Assembly (NCBI GenBank): GCA_029265255.1
Contig: JAJUJQ010000001.1
Location: 310,001-374,000, forward strand
Direction of reading: 5' to 3'
Origin: Spirochaetota bacterium
GTDB taxonomy: Bacteria; Spirochaetota; Spirochaetia; Treponematales; Rectinemataceae
Length of the DNA: 64,000 bases
The translations under genes were made by a program, and so were the position numbers. Each line of letters begins with the position of its first letter. The stretch's first letter is position 1. The notes below the pieces were generated by a model. It was given only the letters and a program-made list of their open reading frames with translations. It was not told the DNA's origin and searched no databases. This document shows positions 1 to 8,848 of the stretch, piece by piece.

Positions 1-159
1 TGCACGCACCACCGCTTCAATGTGTTCGAATGACAGGATTTCCTCGTGTGCCAGAAGGGGCACGCCTTCCGCAGGCATGCAGTAGATGCACCGCATGTTG
101 CAGCGGTCCGTCACCGAGACCCTCAAATAGGTGATATTACGCCCGAATGAGTCGCGCAT
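1..159 (-). CDS. moaA: GTP 3',8-cyclase MoaA, N-terminal part (runs off window)
   Basis: Reading the minus strand from an ATG at 159 gives an open frame to the window edge (53 codons) beginning [20 protein letters not shown]. It then shows the radical-SAM cysteine motif CNMRCIYC, followed by MPAEGVPLL, typical of the MoaA N-terminus. MoaA converts GTP to 3',8-cyclo-GTP, the first step of molybdopterin synthesis, in the cytoplasm, using two 4Fe-4S clusters. Only the first cluster's ligands are in the window; the C-terminal cluster is outside. It overlaps the end of moeA by 23 bases on the same strand, so it is the last visible gene of the tupABC-moeA-moaA operon. The family call is secure; only the length is unknown. 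Confidence 0.93.
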   Translation of the reverse strand, partial: MRDSFGRNITYLRVSVTDRCNMRCIYCMPAEGVPLLAHEEILSFEHIEAVVRA

Positions 160-1366
160 CAGTATAGTCTCCCGCTTCGATCCGTTCCTGGCCGATCTCC
201 ATTCTGAACAATACCTGCGCATGGGCGAGCACGTTAATCATTGAGGAACCGTGGTAGGGAAGCGGTTCGGCCTCCATCCCGTCCTGAAAGCAGCGCAGAA
301 TCCCAGGGAGGAATTCTACGCGATCGGAACCTTTGCGTACCAAGGGCGCGTTAAGCCGCGCGCGAATAATAGGCGGATTGTAGTCCAGTCCCACGCAGGC
401 GAAGAGGAAGGGCTTTACGAGCACTTCAAAATTAACAAAAGTGGAAACAGGGTTCCCAGGCAAGCCAAACACACCACCACGATCGGTTTTGCCGAAAAAT
501 GTCGGTTTCCCCGGCCGCATCTTGAGGGAGTGAAACACCGGCGCAACCCCAAGCTGCTCCAGGACACGAGGCACAAGGTCAAAATCACCCATGGATACAC
601 CGCCCGAAAGGACAACGACAGTACATTGTTCGAGCGCTTGAGAAAGAATATCAGCCAGCGCTGGCTCTGTATCTCGCGCGATCCCGAACCGCAGGACCTC
701 AGCCCCTGCGGCAGCTGCCTGGGCGGCAAGCTGTGGTCCGTTGGAATCGTAGATCTTTGCCGTGGTCAGGGGTGTTCCCGCCGGCATGATCTCGTCGCCG
801 GTGGACAGGATGCCGACCCGCACCCGGCGGCATACCTCAACTTGGGCTCTTCCGTCAGCGGCGAGAATGCCAATGTCCTGCGGCATCAGCACTCGCCGTG
901 TCATAAGCGGTTCCCCGGCACGCAGATTCTCCCCTCTGGCAATGATGTTGTCGATTTTCTCACGCGCACTAAAGCGTATGAGCGGTCTGCCATTCTCATC
1001 GCGGCCGGCTTCGGCTGTCCATTCAATCCGTTGCACGCCAGTCGCGCCGTCGGGAAGCGGAGCGCCGGTCATGATGCGCACAGCCTCACCCGCTGCGAGC
1101 TTCTTCAGAGACGCGACGCCCGCAGGTACTGAATCGATAACGACATACTGTTCACATGGTGCTTCCCTCACATAGGCATAACCGTCCATGGCGGATTTCG
1201 CGAAGGGTGGATGGTCGATGGATGCGCGAAGATCCTGAGCCAGCACCCTGCCGAGCGCATGCTCAATCGGCACAGTCTCTGTTCCGAGATGGTTCTTGAT
1301 GGATGCGGCGGCTTCTTTTAAAAGCCGCAAGGCTTCGTCAGGATGGAGATTGGTACGCACAATCAT
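137..1366 (-). CDS. moeA: molybdopterin molybdenumtransferase MoeA
   Basis: MoeA inserts molybdate (or tungstate) into adenylylated molybdopterin. The roughly 409-residue protein has the usual family length. An N-terminal MoeA region carries [13 protein letters not shown], and the central MoCF-binding domain carries [14 protein letters not shown] followed by [15 protein letters not shown], both diagnostic. The frame stays open upstream to 1432, but that part lies inside tupC and looks non-native. A GGAGGA motif directly touches the ATG at 1366 and is better spaced for a GTG at 1360, so the true start is one of these two; ATG 1378 is less likely. It overlaps tupC by about 29 bases and moaA by 23, so translation is probably coupled. 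Its place behind a tungstate importer suggests the cofactor is loaded with tungsten at least part of the time; that is inference. Confidence 0.93.
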   Translation of the reverse strand: MIVRTNLHPDEALRLLKEAAASIKNHLGTETVPIEHALGRVLAQDLRASIDHPPFAKSAMDGYAYVREAPCEQYVVIDSVPAGVASLKKLAAGEAVRIMTGAPLPDGATGVQRIEWTAEAGRDENGRPLIRFSAREKIDNIIARGENLRAGEPLMTRRVLMPQDIGILAADGRAQVEVCRRVRVGILSTGDEIMPAGTPLTTAKIYDSNGPQLAAQAAAAGAEVLRFGIARDTEPALADILSQALEQCTVVVLSGGVSMGDFDLVPRVLEQLGVAPVFHSLKMRPGKPTFFGKTDRGGVFGLPGNPVSTFVNFEVLVKPFLFACVGLDYNPPIIRARLNAPLVRKGSDRVEFLPGILRCFQDGMEAEPLPYHGSSMINVLAHAQVLFRMEIGQERIEAGDYTDARLIRA

Positions 1367-2027
1367 TCCTCCAGTCATGGCGGATGGTCCCGTCGGCGAT
1401 TTCGACAATACGGTCGCCGAGCGTTTCGGCAATTTTTCTATGATGCGTGCTGAACAGAATAGTTTTTTTTGTTTTCAGAGCCCGAAGCAGGTCCCAAATT
1501 CGAATCGCGGATGCAGCATCGGTGTGTGCCGTCGGCTCGTCGAGAATGAGTATTTCCCTGCCGGTGACAATCGCGCGAGCGAGGGCGAGACGCTGCGCCT
1601 CACCACCAGACAGTGTTCGGGCTTGATGATCCTTTTTTTCTGCTAGCCCTACCTGCTCGAGAAGCGAGATGAGCGCGCGGCGTTCAGCTGCGGGGGGCGC
1701 GCAGACTTCCAGGTTTCTCAGCACGGTCCCCGGGAGCATGTAGGGGTGCTGGTGCAGATAGATGGTATGACGGCGGGCAAGAACGCGGCTATAGTGGTTG
1801 CCGCGGAATCGTATTTCCCCTTGGCACTGTTTCGGGTCTTCCTGCCCAGGTAGCAGATGATTCAGCAGCTTGAGCAGAGTCGTCTTACCGGATCCGTTCG
1901 GCCCAATGAACGCGGTGCAGGTTCCTTCTTCCAGCACGAGGCAACTCAGCGCCAGCGTAGGGGCTGCCAATGGTGCATAACGATAGCGCAAATCCGCGAT
2001 CTCGAAGAGCTGGCCGTTCTCACTCAT
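1338..2027 (-). CDS. tupC: tungstate ABC transporter ATP-binding protein
   Basis: This is the ATPase subunit of a small-anion importer. It has 229 residues with Walker A GPNGSGKTTLLKLL, signature LSGGEAQRLALARAI, Walker B ILILDEPTAH and a switch histidine in FSTHH. The start ATG overlaps the tupB stop (ATGA). No C-terminal regulatory (TOBE/mop) domain is present; the protein ends soon after the nucleotide-binding domain, as in Tup systems and unlike ModC. Assignment to tungstate rather than molybdate rests on the adjacent TupA and TupB sequences, not on this subunit. Confidence 0.9.
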   Translation of the reverse strand: MSENGQLFEIADLRYRYAPLAAPTLALSCLVLEEGTCTAFIGPNGSGKTTLLKLLNHLLPGQEDPKQCQGEIRFRGNHYSRVLARRHTIYLHQHPYMLPGTVLRNLEVCAPPAAERRALISLLEQVGLAEKKDHQARTLSGGEAQRLALARAIVTGREILILDEPTAHTDAASAIRIWDLLRALKTKKTILFSTHHRKIAETLGDRIVEIADGTIRHDWRNDCAYQSPS

Positions 2028-2719
2028 CGTGAGTTCCTCCGGTCGATAGTCTGCGGCATGCGGAGCTTTGAGGTGATGAGTATGTTCATCCCTATCGCGA
2101 TGGCGAGCAGTACGATGCCCAGGGCGATAGCCCTGTCGAATTCGCCGCGTGAGGTGTCGAGCGCGATAGCGGTGGTCATGGTTCGTGTGAGTCCGCGAAT
2201 ATTCCCGCCCAGCATCATGGCGACACCGACCTCGCCGATAACTCTAGAAAATGCCATGGCCACCGCCGATCTGATCACCAATCTTGCTTCTCCAAGCGCC
2301 AGAAGAAACGCAACATGCAATTTCATGGCATGTGTGTCCAGCGTCTCGACAAAACGTGCGTCAATGCTCGAAAATCCTGTGATAATGAAGGACACGAGGA
2401 TGGGCAGGGCGAGGAACACCTGGCCAGTAACCACCGCTGCTGGAGTATATAGCATTCCGATAAAGCCGAGCGGTCCGGTCCGCGAAATGAAACCGTAGAC
2501 AAACAAACCAATGACAACAGTCGGCACTGCCGAAAGCGCGTTCACTATCGCTGCGAGCCAGCGTCGAGTTCGGCTTGGCCTCCAACTTATGGCGATCCCC
2601 GCGGGAATGCCAGGAATGGCAGCGAACAGCACGGCTGATGCAGAGAATAAAAGACTTCGCCCAATGGTACCCCAGAGGTCGGGATCCCAGGAACCAAGCA
2701 ACCTCAAGGCCTCGCCCAT
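2024..2719 (-). CDS. tupB: tungstate ABC transporter permease
   Basis: Integral membrane permease of about 231 residues with some five to six hydrophobic segments. The cytoplasmic coupling motif, FSRVIGEVGVAMMLGGN, matches the EAA-loop form seen in TupB/WtpB permeases. I chose the ATG at 2719 because a GAGGT motif precedes it by six bases and it lies four bases after the tupA stop; the open frame extends further upstream only through tupA. It overlaps tupC by four bases (ATGA). With TupA it would pass tungstate across the inner membrane. Confidence 0.9.
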   Translation of the reverse strand: MGEALRLLGSWDPDLWGTIGRSLLFSASAVLFAAIPGIPAGIAISWRPSRTRRWLAAIVNALSAVPTVVIGLFVYGFISRTGPLGFIGMLYTPAAVVTGQVFLALPILVSFIITGFSSIDARFVETLDTHAMKLHVAFLLALGEARLVIRSAVAMAFSRVIGEVGVAMMLGGNIRGLTRTMTTAIALDTSRGEFDRAIALGIVLLAIAIGMNILITSKLRMPQTIDRRNSR

Positions 2720-2723
2720 GCCG

Positions 2724-3566
2724 CTACCTCGATCCTGTTCCGGACTGCGCGTCCGGATAGAGTGGGACAAACACCGGGAAACCATTAATCTTGAATGAGC
2801 GAATGATCGCCGCGGCTATTGGTCCAGTCAGAAAATCAGCCAGCAGAGTTCCCTGCGAGGAAGCGCGCGGGATGATGACGGCATAGTCATTGCGTAAAAA
2901 AGGATTATTTTCGAAGAGGATGCCGAGGTGAGCAAGTTCATGCTGGGCAGCAAGGAATGTCGCGCGATCAGAGAGCGTATACGCGTCCCGCTGGTCGGCA
3001 ATTCTGAGTGTCTCCGCCATGCCTTGCCCACTTTCCATGTACCATGAGCCTTTCATGAAGCCTGGTATCCTGGACCAGAGGTCCAGCTCCTTCTGATGGG
3101 TCCCAGAAGCATCTCCTCGAGAGACAAAGCGGACTTGATGGGCCGCGATTGAGCCGAATGCATCAATAGCGCTCCGGTCGTCTCGGATTCCTGCCGGGTC
3201 CGCAAGGGGGCCAACAATGACAAAGTCTCCGTACATGAACGGAATTCGTACGCTGCCCGGGTTTTTTGATAGGAACGCGACTTCCAAAGTTGGCGCATGG
3301 GTAATGACAAGGTCGCAGTCCCCTCGGGCAGCAATCGTCAATGCAGCTCCCGAGCCTGTCGCGATGACATCGACCCTTAATCCGGTTTTTCTGGTAAATA
3401 CAGGCAGTAGCGCGTCAAGCAGTCCCGATTGGTCCAGGCTCGTTGTGGTGGCAAGTCTGATGGATCGCGGTTCAGGTACAGAGAATCCCCTGCTCGCAGG
3501 GACCATCATGAGAAAGATAATTGCGCAAATCCAGAGACATGTGCGCGACTTGCGGGGAGAGGCCAT
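2724..3566 (-). CDS. tupA: tungstate-binding protein TupA
   Basis: Periplasmic oxyanion-binding protein, 280 residues, with a signal peptide (hydrophobic stretch about residues 10-27). The mature N-terminus reads ATTTSLDQSGLLDALLPVF, the TupA hallmark (TTTS near the ligand site). Later motifs include GDCDLVITHAP, FVSRGDASGTH and the ending VFVPLYPDA. These separate it from the ModA molybdate family, where TTTS is absent. The start ATG at 3566 has a strong Shine-Dalgarno (AAAGGAG) six bases upstream, and that same element forms the closing stem of the candidate riboswitch described just upstream. It is the first gene of the operon. TupA family members prefer tungstate over molybdate; that preference is family knowledge. 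Confidence 0.93.
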   Translation of the reverse strand: MASPRKSRTCLWICAIIFLMMVPASRGFSVPEPRSIRLATTTSLDQSGLLDALLPVFTRKTGLRVDVIATGSGAALTIAARGDCDLVITHAPTLEVAFLSKNPGSVRIPFMYGDFVIVGPLADPAGIRDDRSAIDAFGSIAAHQVRFVSRGDASGTHQKELDLWSRIPGFMKGSWYMESGQGMAETLRIADQRDAYTLSDRATFLAAQHELAHLGILFENNPFLRNDYAVIIPRASSQGTLLADFLTGPIAAAIIRSFKINGFPVFVPLYPDAQSGTGSR

Positions 3567-3573
3567 CGAGTCT

Positions 3574-3688
3574 CCTTTCCAAACACGGGAGGCTGCGCGG
3601 TTTCCTACGCAACCCTCGACCGGTCTAGTTTCTTAAACCGGTCTCGATCATGCCGCCATGGAATATCATCTATTCTTGAGGCGAAAGG
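3574..3688 (-). promoter_or_regulatory. candidate Moco/Tuco riboswitch in the tupA leader
   Basis: The tupA leader folds into nested elements recalling the MOCO RNA motif. On the minus strand, CCTTTC (3683-3688) can pair with GGAAAGG (3574-3580), closing the structure over the tupA ribosome site. Inside are a GAATA/TATTC hairpin followed by TGGCGGCATGA, a GACCGGT/ACCGGTC hairpin (3618-3643), AGGG, then a TGCG/CGCA hairpin with a GGAAAC loop (3594-3611), and finally CCTCCCGTGTTTGGAAAGG. The last part is very close to the end of the E. coli moaA Moco element as I remember it. Known members control Moco or tungsten-cofactor genes. Burying the Shine-Dalgarno in the closing helix suggests translational control. 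Identification is by eye only; no covariance search was possible. Confidence 0.72.
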
Positions 3689-3743
3689 CTGCGCAAATGC
3701 TGCGCGGCCTGCATGATTCGGAGCGCTCTTTAAGAGCAGGGAA

Positions 3744-3773
3744 AGGATACCATCAGCTTCGTACTGCCGTCAA
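3744..3773 (-). promoter_or_regulatory. likely promoter of the tup-moe-moa operon
   Basis: On the minus strand, TTGACG (3768-3773) and TATCCT (3744-3749) are separated by 18 bases. Transcription would start near 3737 and give a leader of roughly 170 bases holding the riboswitch candidate. It lies back to back with the pduL promoter. Confidence 0.5.
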
Positions 3774-3782
3774 CGGACATTC

Positions 3783-3811
3783 TTGCCTTGTCCTTTTGTG
3801 GTTCTTACAGT
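3783..3811 (+). promoter_or_regulatory. likely promoter of pduL
   Basis: TTGCCT (3783-3788) and TACAGT (3806-3811) are 17 bases apart, about 85 bases before the pduL start. The rest of the 3567-3895 gap between the divergent tupA and pduL genes holds the tup promoter and riboswitch candidate. Confidence 0.4.
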
Positions 3812-3895
3812 AAAATAGTTCGTCCGCAGCCAGCATCCATCGCTCAAGATGAACTCGGCAGCTGTCGCGGCACCATCACTCTGAGGGGGATTCCC

Positions 3896-4477
3896 ATGCC
3901 TGAAACAAAGGTTATCGTCAATCTTTCAAATCGCCATATTCATGTGTCCCGGGAAGATTTGGACATTCTATTTGGGAAAGGTTACCAGCTCACCAAGACA
4001 AAGGACCTTATCCAGCCCGGCCAGTTCGCCTGTGCAGAAACCGTCACTATTAAAGGACCGAAGGGCCAGTTCGAAGGCGTCCGCATCCTCGGTCCGGAAC
4101 GCAAAGAGACTCAGTGCGAGATTCTCGCGAGTGATGTGTTCAAGCTCGGTGTGCCCAATTGTCCGGTTCGCGAATCAGGTCAGCTCGATGGCAGCACACC
4201 ATTCGAAGTTATTGGCCCCGCAGGCTCGATTCGGAAGGAAAAAGGATTGATCATCGCCAAGCGCCATATCCATTTCGATCCGGAATCCGCGGCACGCTTC
4301 GGTGTCGTCGACAAACAGCTCGTCTCTCTCAAGGTGGGAGGGGAGCGCGGCGCGATCTTCCTCAATGTCGTCTGCCGCGTGCATCCAACCTACGCACTCG
4401 AATGTCACCTTGATTTTGACGAGGGGAACGCGGCCGGAATCGCCAGCGGCGCAATTGGGGAAATTGTCCAGCTCTGA
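3896..4477 (+). CDS. pduL: PduL-type phosphate acyltransferase
   Basis: A 193-residue PTAC-family enzyme that interconverts acyl-CoA (acetyl- or propanoyl-CoA) and acyl phosphate. Two PduL half-domains are visible, each with its zinc-binding signature: SNRHIHVS (residues 11-18) and AKRHIHF near residue 120. A third conserved stretch, [10 protein letters not shown], precedes the second half. I chose ATG 3896 because GAGGGGGA precedes it by five bases; the frame is open further upstream but without homology. There is no encapsulation peptide and no microcompartment gene nearby, so it is probably the cytosolic, Pta-like housekeeping form making acetyl phosphate. No acetate kinase is next to it; the butyrate kinase pair is 15 kb away. 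Confidence 0.9.
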   Translation: MPETKVIVNLSNRHIHVSREDLDILFGKGYQLTKTKDLIQPGQFACAETVTIKGPKGQFEGVRILGPERKETQCEILASDVFKLGVPNCPVRESGQLDGSTPFEVIGPAGSIRKEKGLIIAKRHIHFDPESAARFGVVDKQLVSLKVGGERGAIFLNVVCRVHPTYALECHLDFDEGNAAGIASGAIGEIVQL

Positions 4478-4583
4478 GTCGAATCGATTTGAGGTTAGGA
4501 CTGCGACAAGCTCTGCGAGGGCGGCTCTTCGTACGGGCGCCCCTGTGCAAACGCGCGCCCCTGCAGGGGCCGAAAGGAGTACC

Positions 4584-5654
4584 GTGAGCAAAATCATTCT
4601 GAAAGCCGAAGACCTCGATGGCTATCTGACTGAAAAGGACCTCGCCTCGCTTGCGGAGATGGACAACCTCTATCGCCAAGCCATGGTCTCCTTCAATATT
4701 CTGTCGACCAGCGCATCGGAGATCCAACGTCAGTCGGAGGAGAAGGTCCTCATCGAACTGTACAACAGAATGGGCCTGCTCATGCAGGAAATCTGCGCCG
4801 CGGAGCCGCGCGTTCAGGTATATTCCTTCGTCTCGCCCCAGGAAACGCACGGTGAGGTGTCGCGCCTCATCGCCAAGCTTCGCGATGTCTCTACCGGCAG
4901 GCAGGAATTCGTCTATTACATCCAGCGGGCCTTCGAATTGCTGTTTACTCTCGCGTTTGGCGGCTCGGCAAGGACCAATAAAAACTACCTCATCGTCAAG
5001 ACACCGGTCACCATTCCAGTTCAGAATTACGCGGTCCACAAGATCCCGAATGTGGATGATGCTGTGCGCGACACTGTCATGTGCGTCATGCTCCGGGGCG
5101 CCCTTCTTCCCTCGATGATTCTTTCCAAGGAAATTCAGGAGTATTCGTCGACGGGATATCTGACACCATTCGCGCTGTTCAAGATCAAGCGCGACGACAC
5201 CAGGAATGAGACGACGATGGAATACATTCTCGATCTCGATCATTCCTATTTTGACCTGGCCCAGCTCGACGGCAAGCATCTTCTTTTTGCCGATCCCATG
5301 AACGCGACGGGCGGTTCGCTGGTCACCGTGGTGAAATATCTGCTCGAGCAGGGTGTGAAGCCAGCCTCGGTGAAATTTTTTAATGTCATTTCAGCACTCA
5401 AGGGAAGCTTGAGGGTCATACGCGCGATCGATAACATCACGATATACACGCTCTGGATGGATCCGAGCCTGAACGAACGCGCCTATATCATGCCAGGACT
5501 CGGTGACGCTGGTGATCGTATCAACGGCAGTGACGAGGAGGGGCATCCACGCGACATGCTGAGGCTGGTAGCCGATTACGGCACTAACATCACCGGCCTG
5601 TATCGTTCGCAGTTGCGCATCATCGAGGAGACGGTACTGAGGCGGCGCGAATGA
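4584..5654 (+). CDS. uracil phosphoribosyltransferase-like protein with N-terminal extension
   Basis: The C-terminal 220 or so residues look like uracil phosphoribosyltransferase. The PRPP loop is [13 protein letters not shown], and the uracil-binding end is [16 protein letters not shown] typical Upp has about 210 residues, but this protein has 356. The first 130 or so residues are helical and hydrophilic, and I recognise no domain in them. In the core, the flexible loop around [13 protein letters not shown] is altered relative to the standard Upp arginine loop, so activity should not be taken for granted. The GTG start at 4584 follows AAAGGAG by six bases. Just upstream lies a perfect 12-base palindrome, CCCCTGCAGGGG (4559-4570). 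nudC overlaps its end by four bases, linking it to nucleotide salvage and repair. Confidence 0.75.
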   Translation: MSKIILKAEDLDGYLTEKDLASLAEMDNLYRQAMVSFNILSTSASEIQRQSEEKVLIELYNRMGLLMQEICAAEPRVQVYSFVSPQETHGEVSRLIAKLRDVSTGRQEFVYYIQRAFELLFTLAFGGSARTNKNYLIVKTPVTIPVQNYAVHKIPNVDDAVRDTVMCVMLRGALLPSMILSKEIQEYSSTGYLTPFALFKIKRDDTRNETTMEYILDLDHSYFDLAQLDGKHLLFADPMNATGGSLVTVVKYLLEQGVKPASVKFFNVISALKGSLRVIRAIDNITIYTLWMDPSLNERAYIMPGLGDAGDRINGSDEEGHPRDMLRLVADYGTNITGLYRSQLRIIEETVLRRRE

Positions 5655-6544
5655 CCATGCATGTTCATCGAATCGCGCTTTTTCGCGGGCAGGATTGTAT
5701 TATCCCCGCAAGTTCCGCGGCTTTGCTGCAGGATGCCGGAACCTCGGCCGTTATTGAGCTTGAACAGATCACATGGGCTGCTGGAGCGCTGAGCACATTC
5801 AGAGGCGGAGCCGGTCAGCTCGCATCGTCGAGTTTTGCCTTTGAGGGGCAGAACTGGGAGGCGGTTGCGCTGCCGGAAACCGAACCGCTGGCGAAGAGGC
5901 TCCCATCTCTGCCGATGCCAGCTGAAGCTATTCCGGCACGGCAGCTCGCACTCTCGTTCTCTTCAAGGCTTGGCCGGTTTGTGCTGCTCGCGAAAGCCTA
6001 TGCGGGATGGGCATTGGTTTCCCGCTATTGCGGCGTATGTGGCGCGCCGCTTGTTGATGCTAACGGCCGTACCGATGTACGCGAACCGATCGACGAGCAC
6101 GCGCATGGCGCGCGCTTCTGCACTGCCTGCGGCCACTTATTCTTCCCGCGCATGTCGCCGGCGGTTATTGTGCTGGTCCATCGCGAGGGGGAAATCTTGC
6201 TCGCGCACAATGTCAGATTCCCGGGGGCACGCCATTCGCTTCTTGCTGGTTTTGTCGAGATTGGCGAGACGCTGGAGGAAGCGGTGGTTCGAGAGGTTCG
6301 CGAAGAAGCCGGCATAGAGATTCGCAACATTCACTATGTGAAATCACAGCCTTGGCCATTCCCTGACTCACTGATGCTTGGATTTACCGCGGAATGGGCT
6401 TCGGGCGAAGCTCGCCCGGATGGAAGGGAGATCGACCATCTGGACTGGTACGGCCCTGGCGCATATCCAGAGCTTCCAATGAAAGGGAGTATCGCGCGCT
6501 GGCTGATCGACTGTTTTACCGCCGGCGAGCTTTGGTTTTCCTGA
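5651..6544 (+). CDS. nudC: NAD+ diphosphatase / RNA decapping NudC
   Basis: A 297-residue Nudix hydrolase that cleaves NAD(H) to NMN(H) and AMP and, in studied homologues, removes NAD caps from RNA. The order is an N-terminal domain, a four-cysteine zinc ribbon (CGVCG and CTACG, about residues 127-160), then the Nudix box with [12 protein letters not shown] and REVREEAGI. The NudC-specific SQPWPFP motif follows. The start overlaps the upstream UPRTase-like gene by four bases, so the two are probably translated together. Its 3' end overlaps the convergent Crp-type regulator gene by 29 bases. Confidence 0.95.
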   Translation: MTMHVHRIALFRGQDCIIPASSAALLQDAGTSAVIELEQITWAAGALSTFRGGAGQLASSSFAFEGQNWEAVALPETEPLAKRLPSLPMPAEAIPARQLALSFSSRLGRFVLLAKAYAGWALVSRYCGVCGAPLVDANGRTDVREPIDEHAHGARFCTACGHLFFPRMSPAVIVLVHREGEILLAHNVRFPGARHSLLAGFVEIGETLEEAVVREVREEAGIEIRNIHYVKSQPWPFPDSLMLGFTAEWASGEARPDGREIDHLDWYGPGAYPELPMKGSIARWLIDCFTAGELWFS

Positions 6545-7259
6545 GCGCTTTCAGTAATTCTATATCAGGAATAGTGATAGTTCTCCCTTGAATTCCGATA
6601 AACCCCTCTTTTCTCATATGGCTCAGCTCTCTTGAGAGGCTCGGCCGCGCAACGCCCATCAAGTCCGCCAGTTTCTCGAATGAAGGCTCGACTTTGACTG
6701 TAATGGGAGGATACCGGCCAGCATCTTCATTATTTATTTGAGCAAAACGGCAGGTGGATTTGTACGCCTGCTTGAGAAGCCAATGAACGATACGCTCTCG
6801 AAGCGTCGCGAATTCCATAAGCTGCAGCCGCTCGCTCAGAAACTGGAGGCGCAGGCCAGCATCGGCAAGGTACGCTTCAAGAATAGTCTTCTCTTTAAGG
6901 CAAAAATTTAATATTTCTTGTTTTGGAAACGCAATGACTCGGCAATCGGTCTGAGCCCCTACCGTGACCGGCAATATAGGCCGCGCGGAAAAGAGGACCG
7001 CCGTTGCCAGCGCCTCTACCGGAGCAAACGTCTCTACACGGATGCAATGACCTTCCTCGTCGCTCATTTCTGCCCACGCATTTCCTTCTACCAGAATATG
7101 GAGCGAGGTATAGATGCACCCCTGGAGCAGCAGCAGTTCGCCTTTTCTGAACTTGAGTTCCTGCCAGCGCGAGGTTCGGAGAAGATCGGCAAGACGCTCG
7201 ATATCCGTGGTTTTGAAAATGCCCGCCGTCCCAAGTCTGGCGATATCGGAAGATTGCAT
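6516..7259 (-). CDS. Crp/Fnr-family transcriptional regulator
   Basis: About 247 residues. An N-terminal cyclic-nucleotide-type beta-roll is indicated by KGELLLLQGCIYTSLHILVEG. A long dimerisation helix follows, then a C-terminal winged helix-turn-helix in FEKLADLMGVARPSLSRELS and GFIGIQGRTITI. The Fnr cysteine ligands are absent, and the cAMP-binding RSA motif is not clear, so the effector is unknown. ATG 7259 is preceded by GGAGGT at seven bases; the open frame reaches 7325 but without support. It is transcribed divergently from the GltS-like carrier, the most likely target. Its last 29 bases overlap the end of nudC. Confidence 0.85.
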   Translation of the reverse strand: MQSSDIARLGTAGIFKTTDIERLADLLRTSRWQELKFRKGELLLLQGCIYTSLHILVEGNAWAEMSDEEGHCIRVETFAPVEALATAVLFSARPILPVTVGAQTDCRVIAFPKQEILNFCLKEKTILEAYLADAGLRLQFLSERLQLMEFATLRERIVHWLLKQAYKSTCRFAQINNEDAGRYPPITVKVEPSFEKLADLMGVARPSLSRELSHMRKEGFIGIQGRTITIPDIELLKALRKTKARRR

Positions 7260-7363
7260 GACATTTACCTCCATGTTCCAGGACCGGGGATAGAGGCAAT
7301 CCCATGCGGTCCCGCTTGCATCCATTTCGTGACAATTCTACACTTGGTGTCAAGGAGAACTCT

Positions 7364-8782
7364 ATGGACTTTTCATGGAAAATCGTACTCGATGCTGGCC
7401 TTATCTCTATCGGCCTCGTCTTTGCGACCCTGCTGCGTGCAAAAATCAGGTTCTTTCAGAAATACCTTATTCCCAACGCCCTGACCGCGGGGTTTCTCTT
7501 GCTGCCTGTCTATAACTATCTGCTGCAGCCGATAGGCTACGGCGCGAACCGTCTTGGCGACCTTGTGTACCACTTGCTCAATATTTCGTTTATCAGCATG
7601 TCACTGCGTTCCTCGCCACCCAGGATCAAAGGATCCCGCTCGTCTCAAGGCGGCGTGCTCGGCATGACGGCTGTCATTCTGTTTGGATATGCGACTCAGG
7701 CCTTGCTGGGCCTTGGCCTCACGCTGTTTTTCCTGCCGCGTATCCATCCCGCGTTCGGGCTGCATCTGCCGCTTGGTTTTGCGCTTGGTCCGGGACAAGC
7801 ATACGCAATTGGAAAAGGCTGGGAAACAATGGGATTCGAAGGAGGCGCGACCGTAGGTCTCACTTTTGCCGCGATCGGTTACCTCTGGGCATGTTTTGGC
7901 GGCATACTGCTCATCCATAAGGGGATTCGCAAAGGATGGATGAGGACGGATCAGGTCGAGATCATGACCGATAAGGCGCTCCTGAGCGGAATCATTCCTC
8001 AAAACGACGAAAGGCCGACAGGCGCGCTGCTCACAACTGACTCCGAAGCGATCGATTCGTTCAGCTTCCACTCGGCGTTTGTCATTCTGGTGTATTTTCT
8101 CAGCTACCTTGCGCTGAAAGGACTCACGATCGTTCTTTCACTCGCCGGCAAGGCGGGAATGGAGCTGGCTACCAATTTCTGGGGGATCAACTTTATTTTC
8201 TCCGCTATCATTGCGATCATGATTCGCAAGCTCATGGATTTACTCAATCTGGGCTATCTCTTGGACGATGGAACCTTGACGCGTCTTTCAGGCATCTCGG
8301 TCGATTATATGGTTGCCGGCTCCCTCGCTGCCATTTCGCTGGTATTTGTCGTCCGATACTGGTTCCCGATCGTTCTGATGTCCACACTGTGCGGCTTCAT
8401 GGTGTATTACACGATTCCATGGGTCAGCTCAAGGATATTCAGGGATTTCAGGTTCGAACGCATGCTGATGTTGTATGGCGTATCGACAGGAACGCTCTCT
8501 ACGGGGCTGGCTTTGCTTCGTGTTATGGATCCAGAATTCAGGACCAAGGTTTCGTCCGATTACATGCTATCTGCGGGGCTGACTTTTGTGCTTGCCATAC
8601 CCTTCATTCTGGCAATCAATCTGCCAGCAAAGGCTTACACGAGCGGAACGATGACGCCGTTCTGGATTTTCATAGCCGTTGCGGCGGCCTATCTCACGTT
8701 TACGGCAGTCGTGTATGTGGTTCTCGCGAGGAAGCGGCGATTCGCGAATCCCCAGGAGAATTTTTACCGGCCTGGAAAATGA
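7364..8782 (+). CDS. GltS-like sodium:glutamate symporter family protein
   Basis: Polytopic membrane protein of 472 residues with about 11-12 hydrophobic segments. The first helices contain KYLIPNALTAGFLLLP, resembling the ESS (GltS) family pattern in which two inverted repeats start with a proline-containing helix. LGFALGPGQAYAIG, in the middle of the first half, resembles the substrate/ion re-entrant region of that family. The ATG at 7364 follows AAGGAG by six bases. The gene is longer than E. coli GltS (about 400 residues). It stands alone, opposite the Crp-type regulator. Sodium-coupled uptake of glutamate or a related anion is likely, but the substrate is not proven by sequence. Confidence 0.65.
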   Translation: MDFSWKIVLDAGLISIGLVFATLLRAKIRFFQKYLIPNALTAGFLLLPVYNYLLQPIGYGANRLGDLVYHLLNISFISMSLRSSPPRIKGSRSSQGGVLGMTAVILFGYATQALLGLGLTLFFLPRIHPAFGLHLPLGFALGPGQAYAIGKGWETMGFEGGATVGLTFAAIGYLWACFGGILLIHKGIRKGWMRTDQVEIMTDKALLSGIIPQNDERPTGALLTTDSEAIDSFSFHSAFVILVYFLSYLALKGLTIVLSLAGKAGMELATNFWGINFIFSAIIAIMIRKLMDLLNLGYLLDDGTLTRLSGISVDYMVAGSLAAISLVFVVRYWFPIVLMSTLCGFMVYYTIPWVSSRIFRDFRFERMLMLYGVSTGTLSTGLALLRVMDPEFRTKVSSDYMLSAGLTFVLAIPFILAINLPAKAYTSGTMTPFWIFIAVAAAYLTFTAVVYVVLARKRRFANPQENFYRPGK

Positions 8783-8848
8783 GAAAGCACGCGGGGAATG
8801 TAACGTCAGTACCTGGATTCGGGACTCTCTGCGGGGCTGTATTTAGTA

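Noticed and set aside
251..1132. Plus-strand frame of 293 codons inside moeA
   Set aside because: moeA on the minus strand is certain; this frame has no domain and an odd composition.
3896..4477. PduL as part of a bacterial microcompartment
   Set aside because: No shell protein or encapsulation peptide is visible, and the neighbours are nucleotide and tungsten genes.
4362..5279. Minus-strand frame of 305 codons opposite the UPRTase-like gene
   Set aside because: Shadow of the plus-strand gene, with repetitive Arg/Asp composition and no motif.
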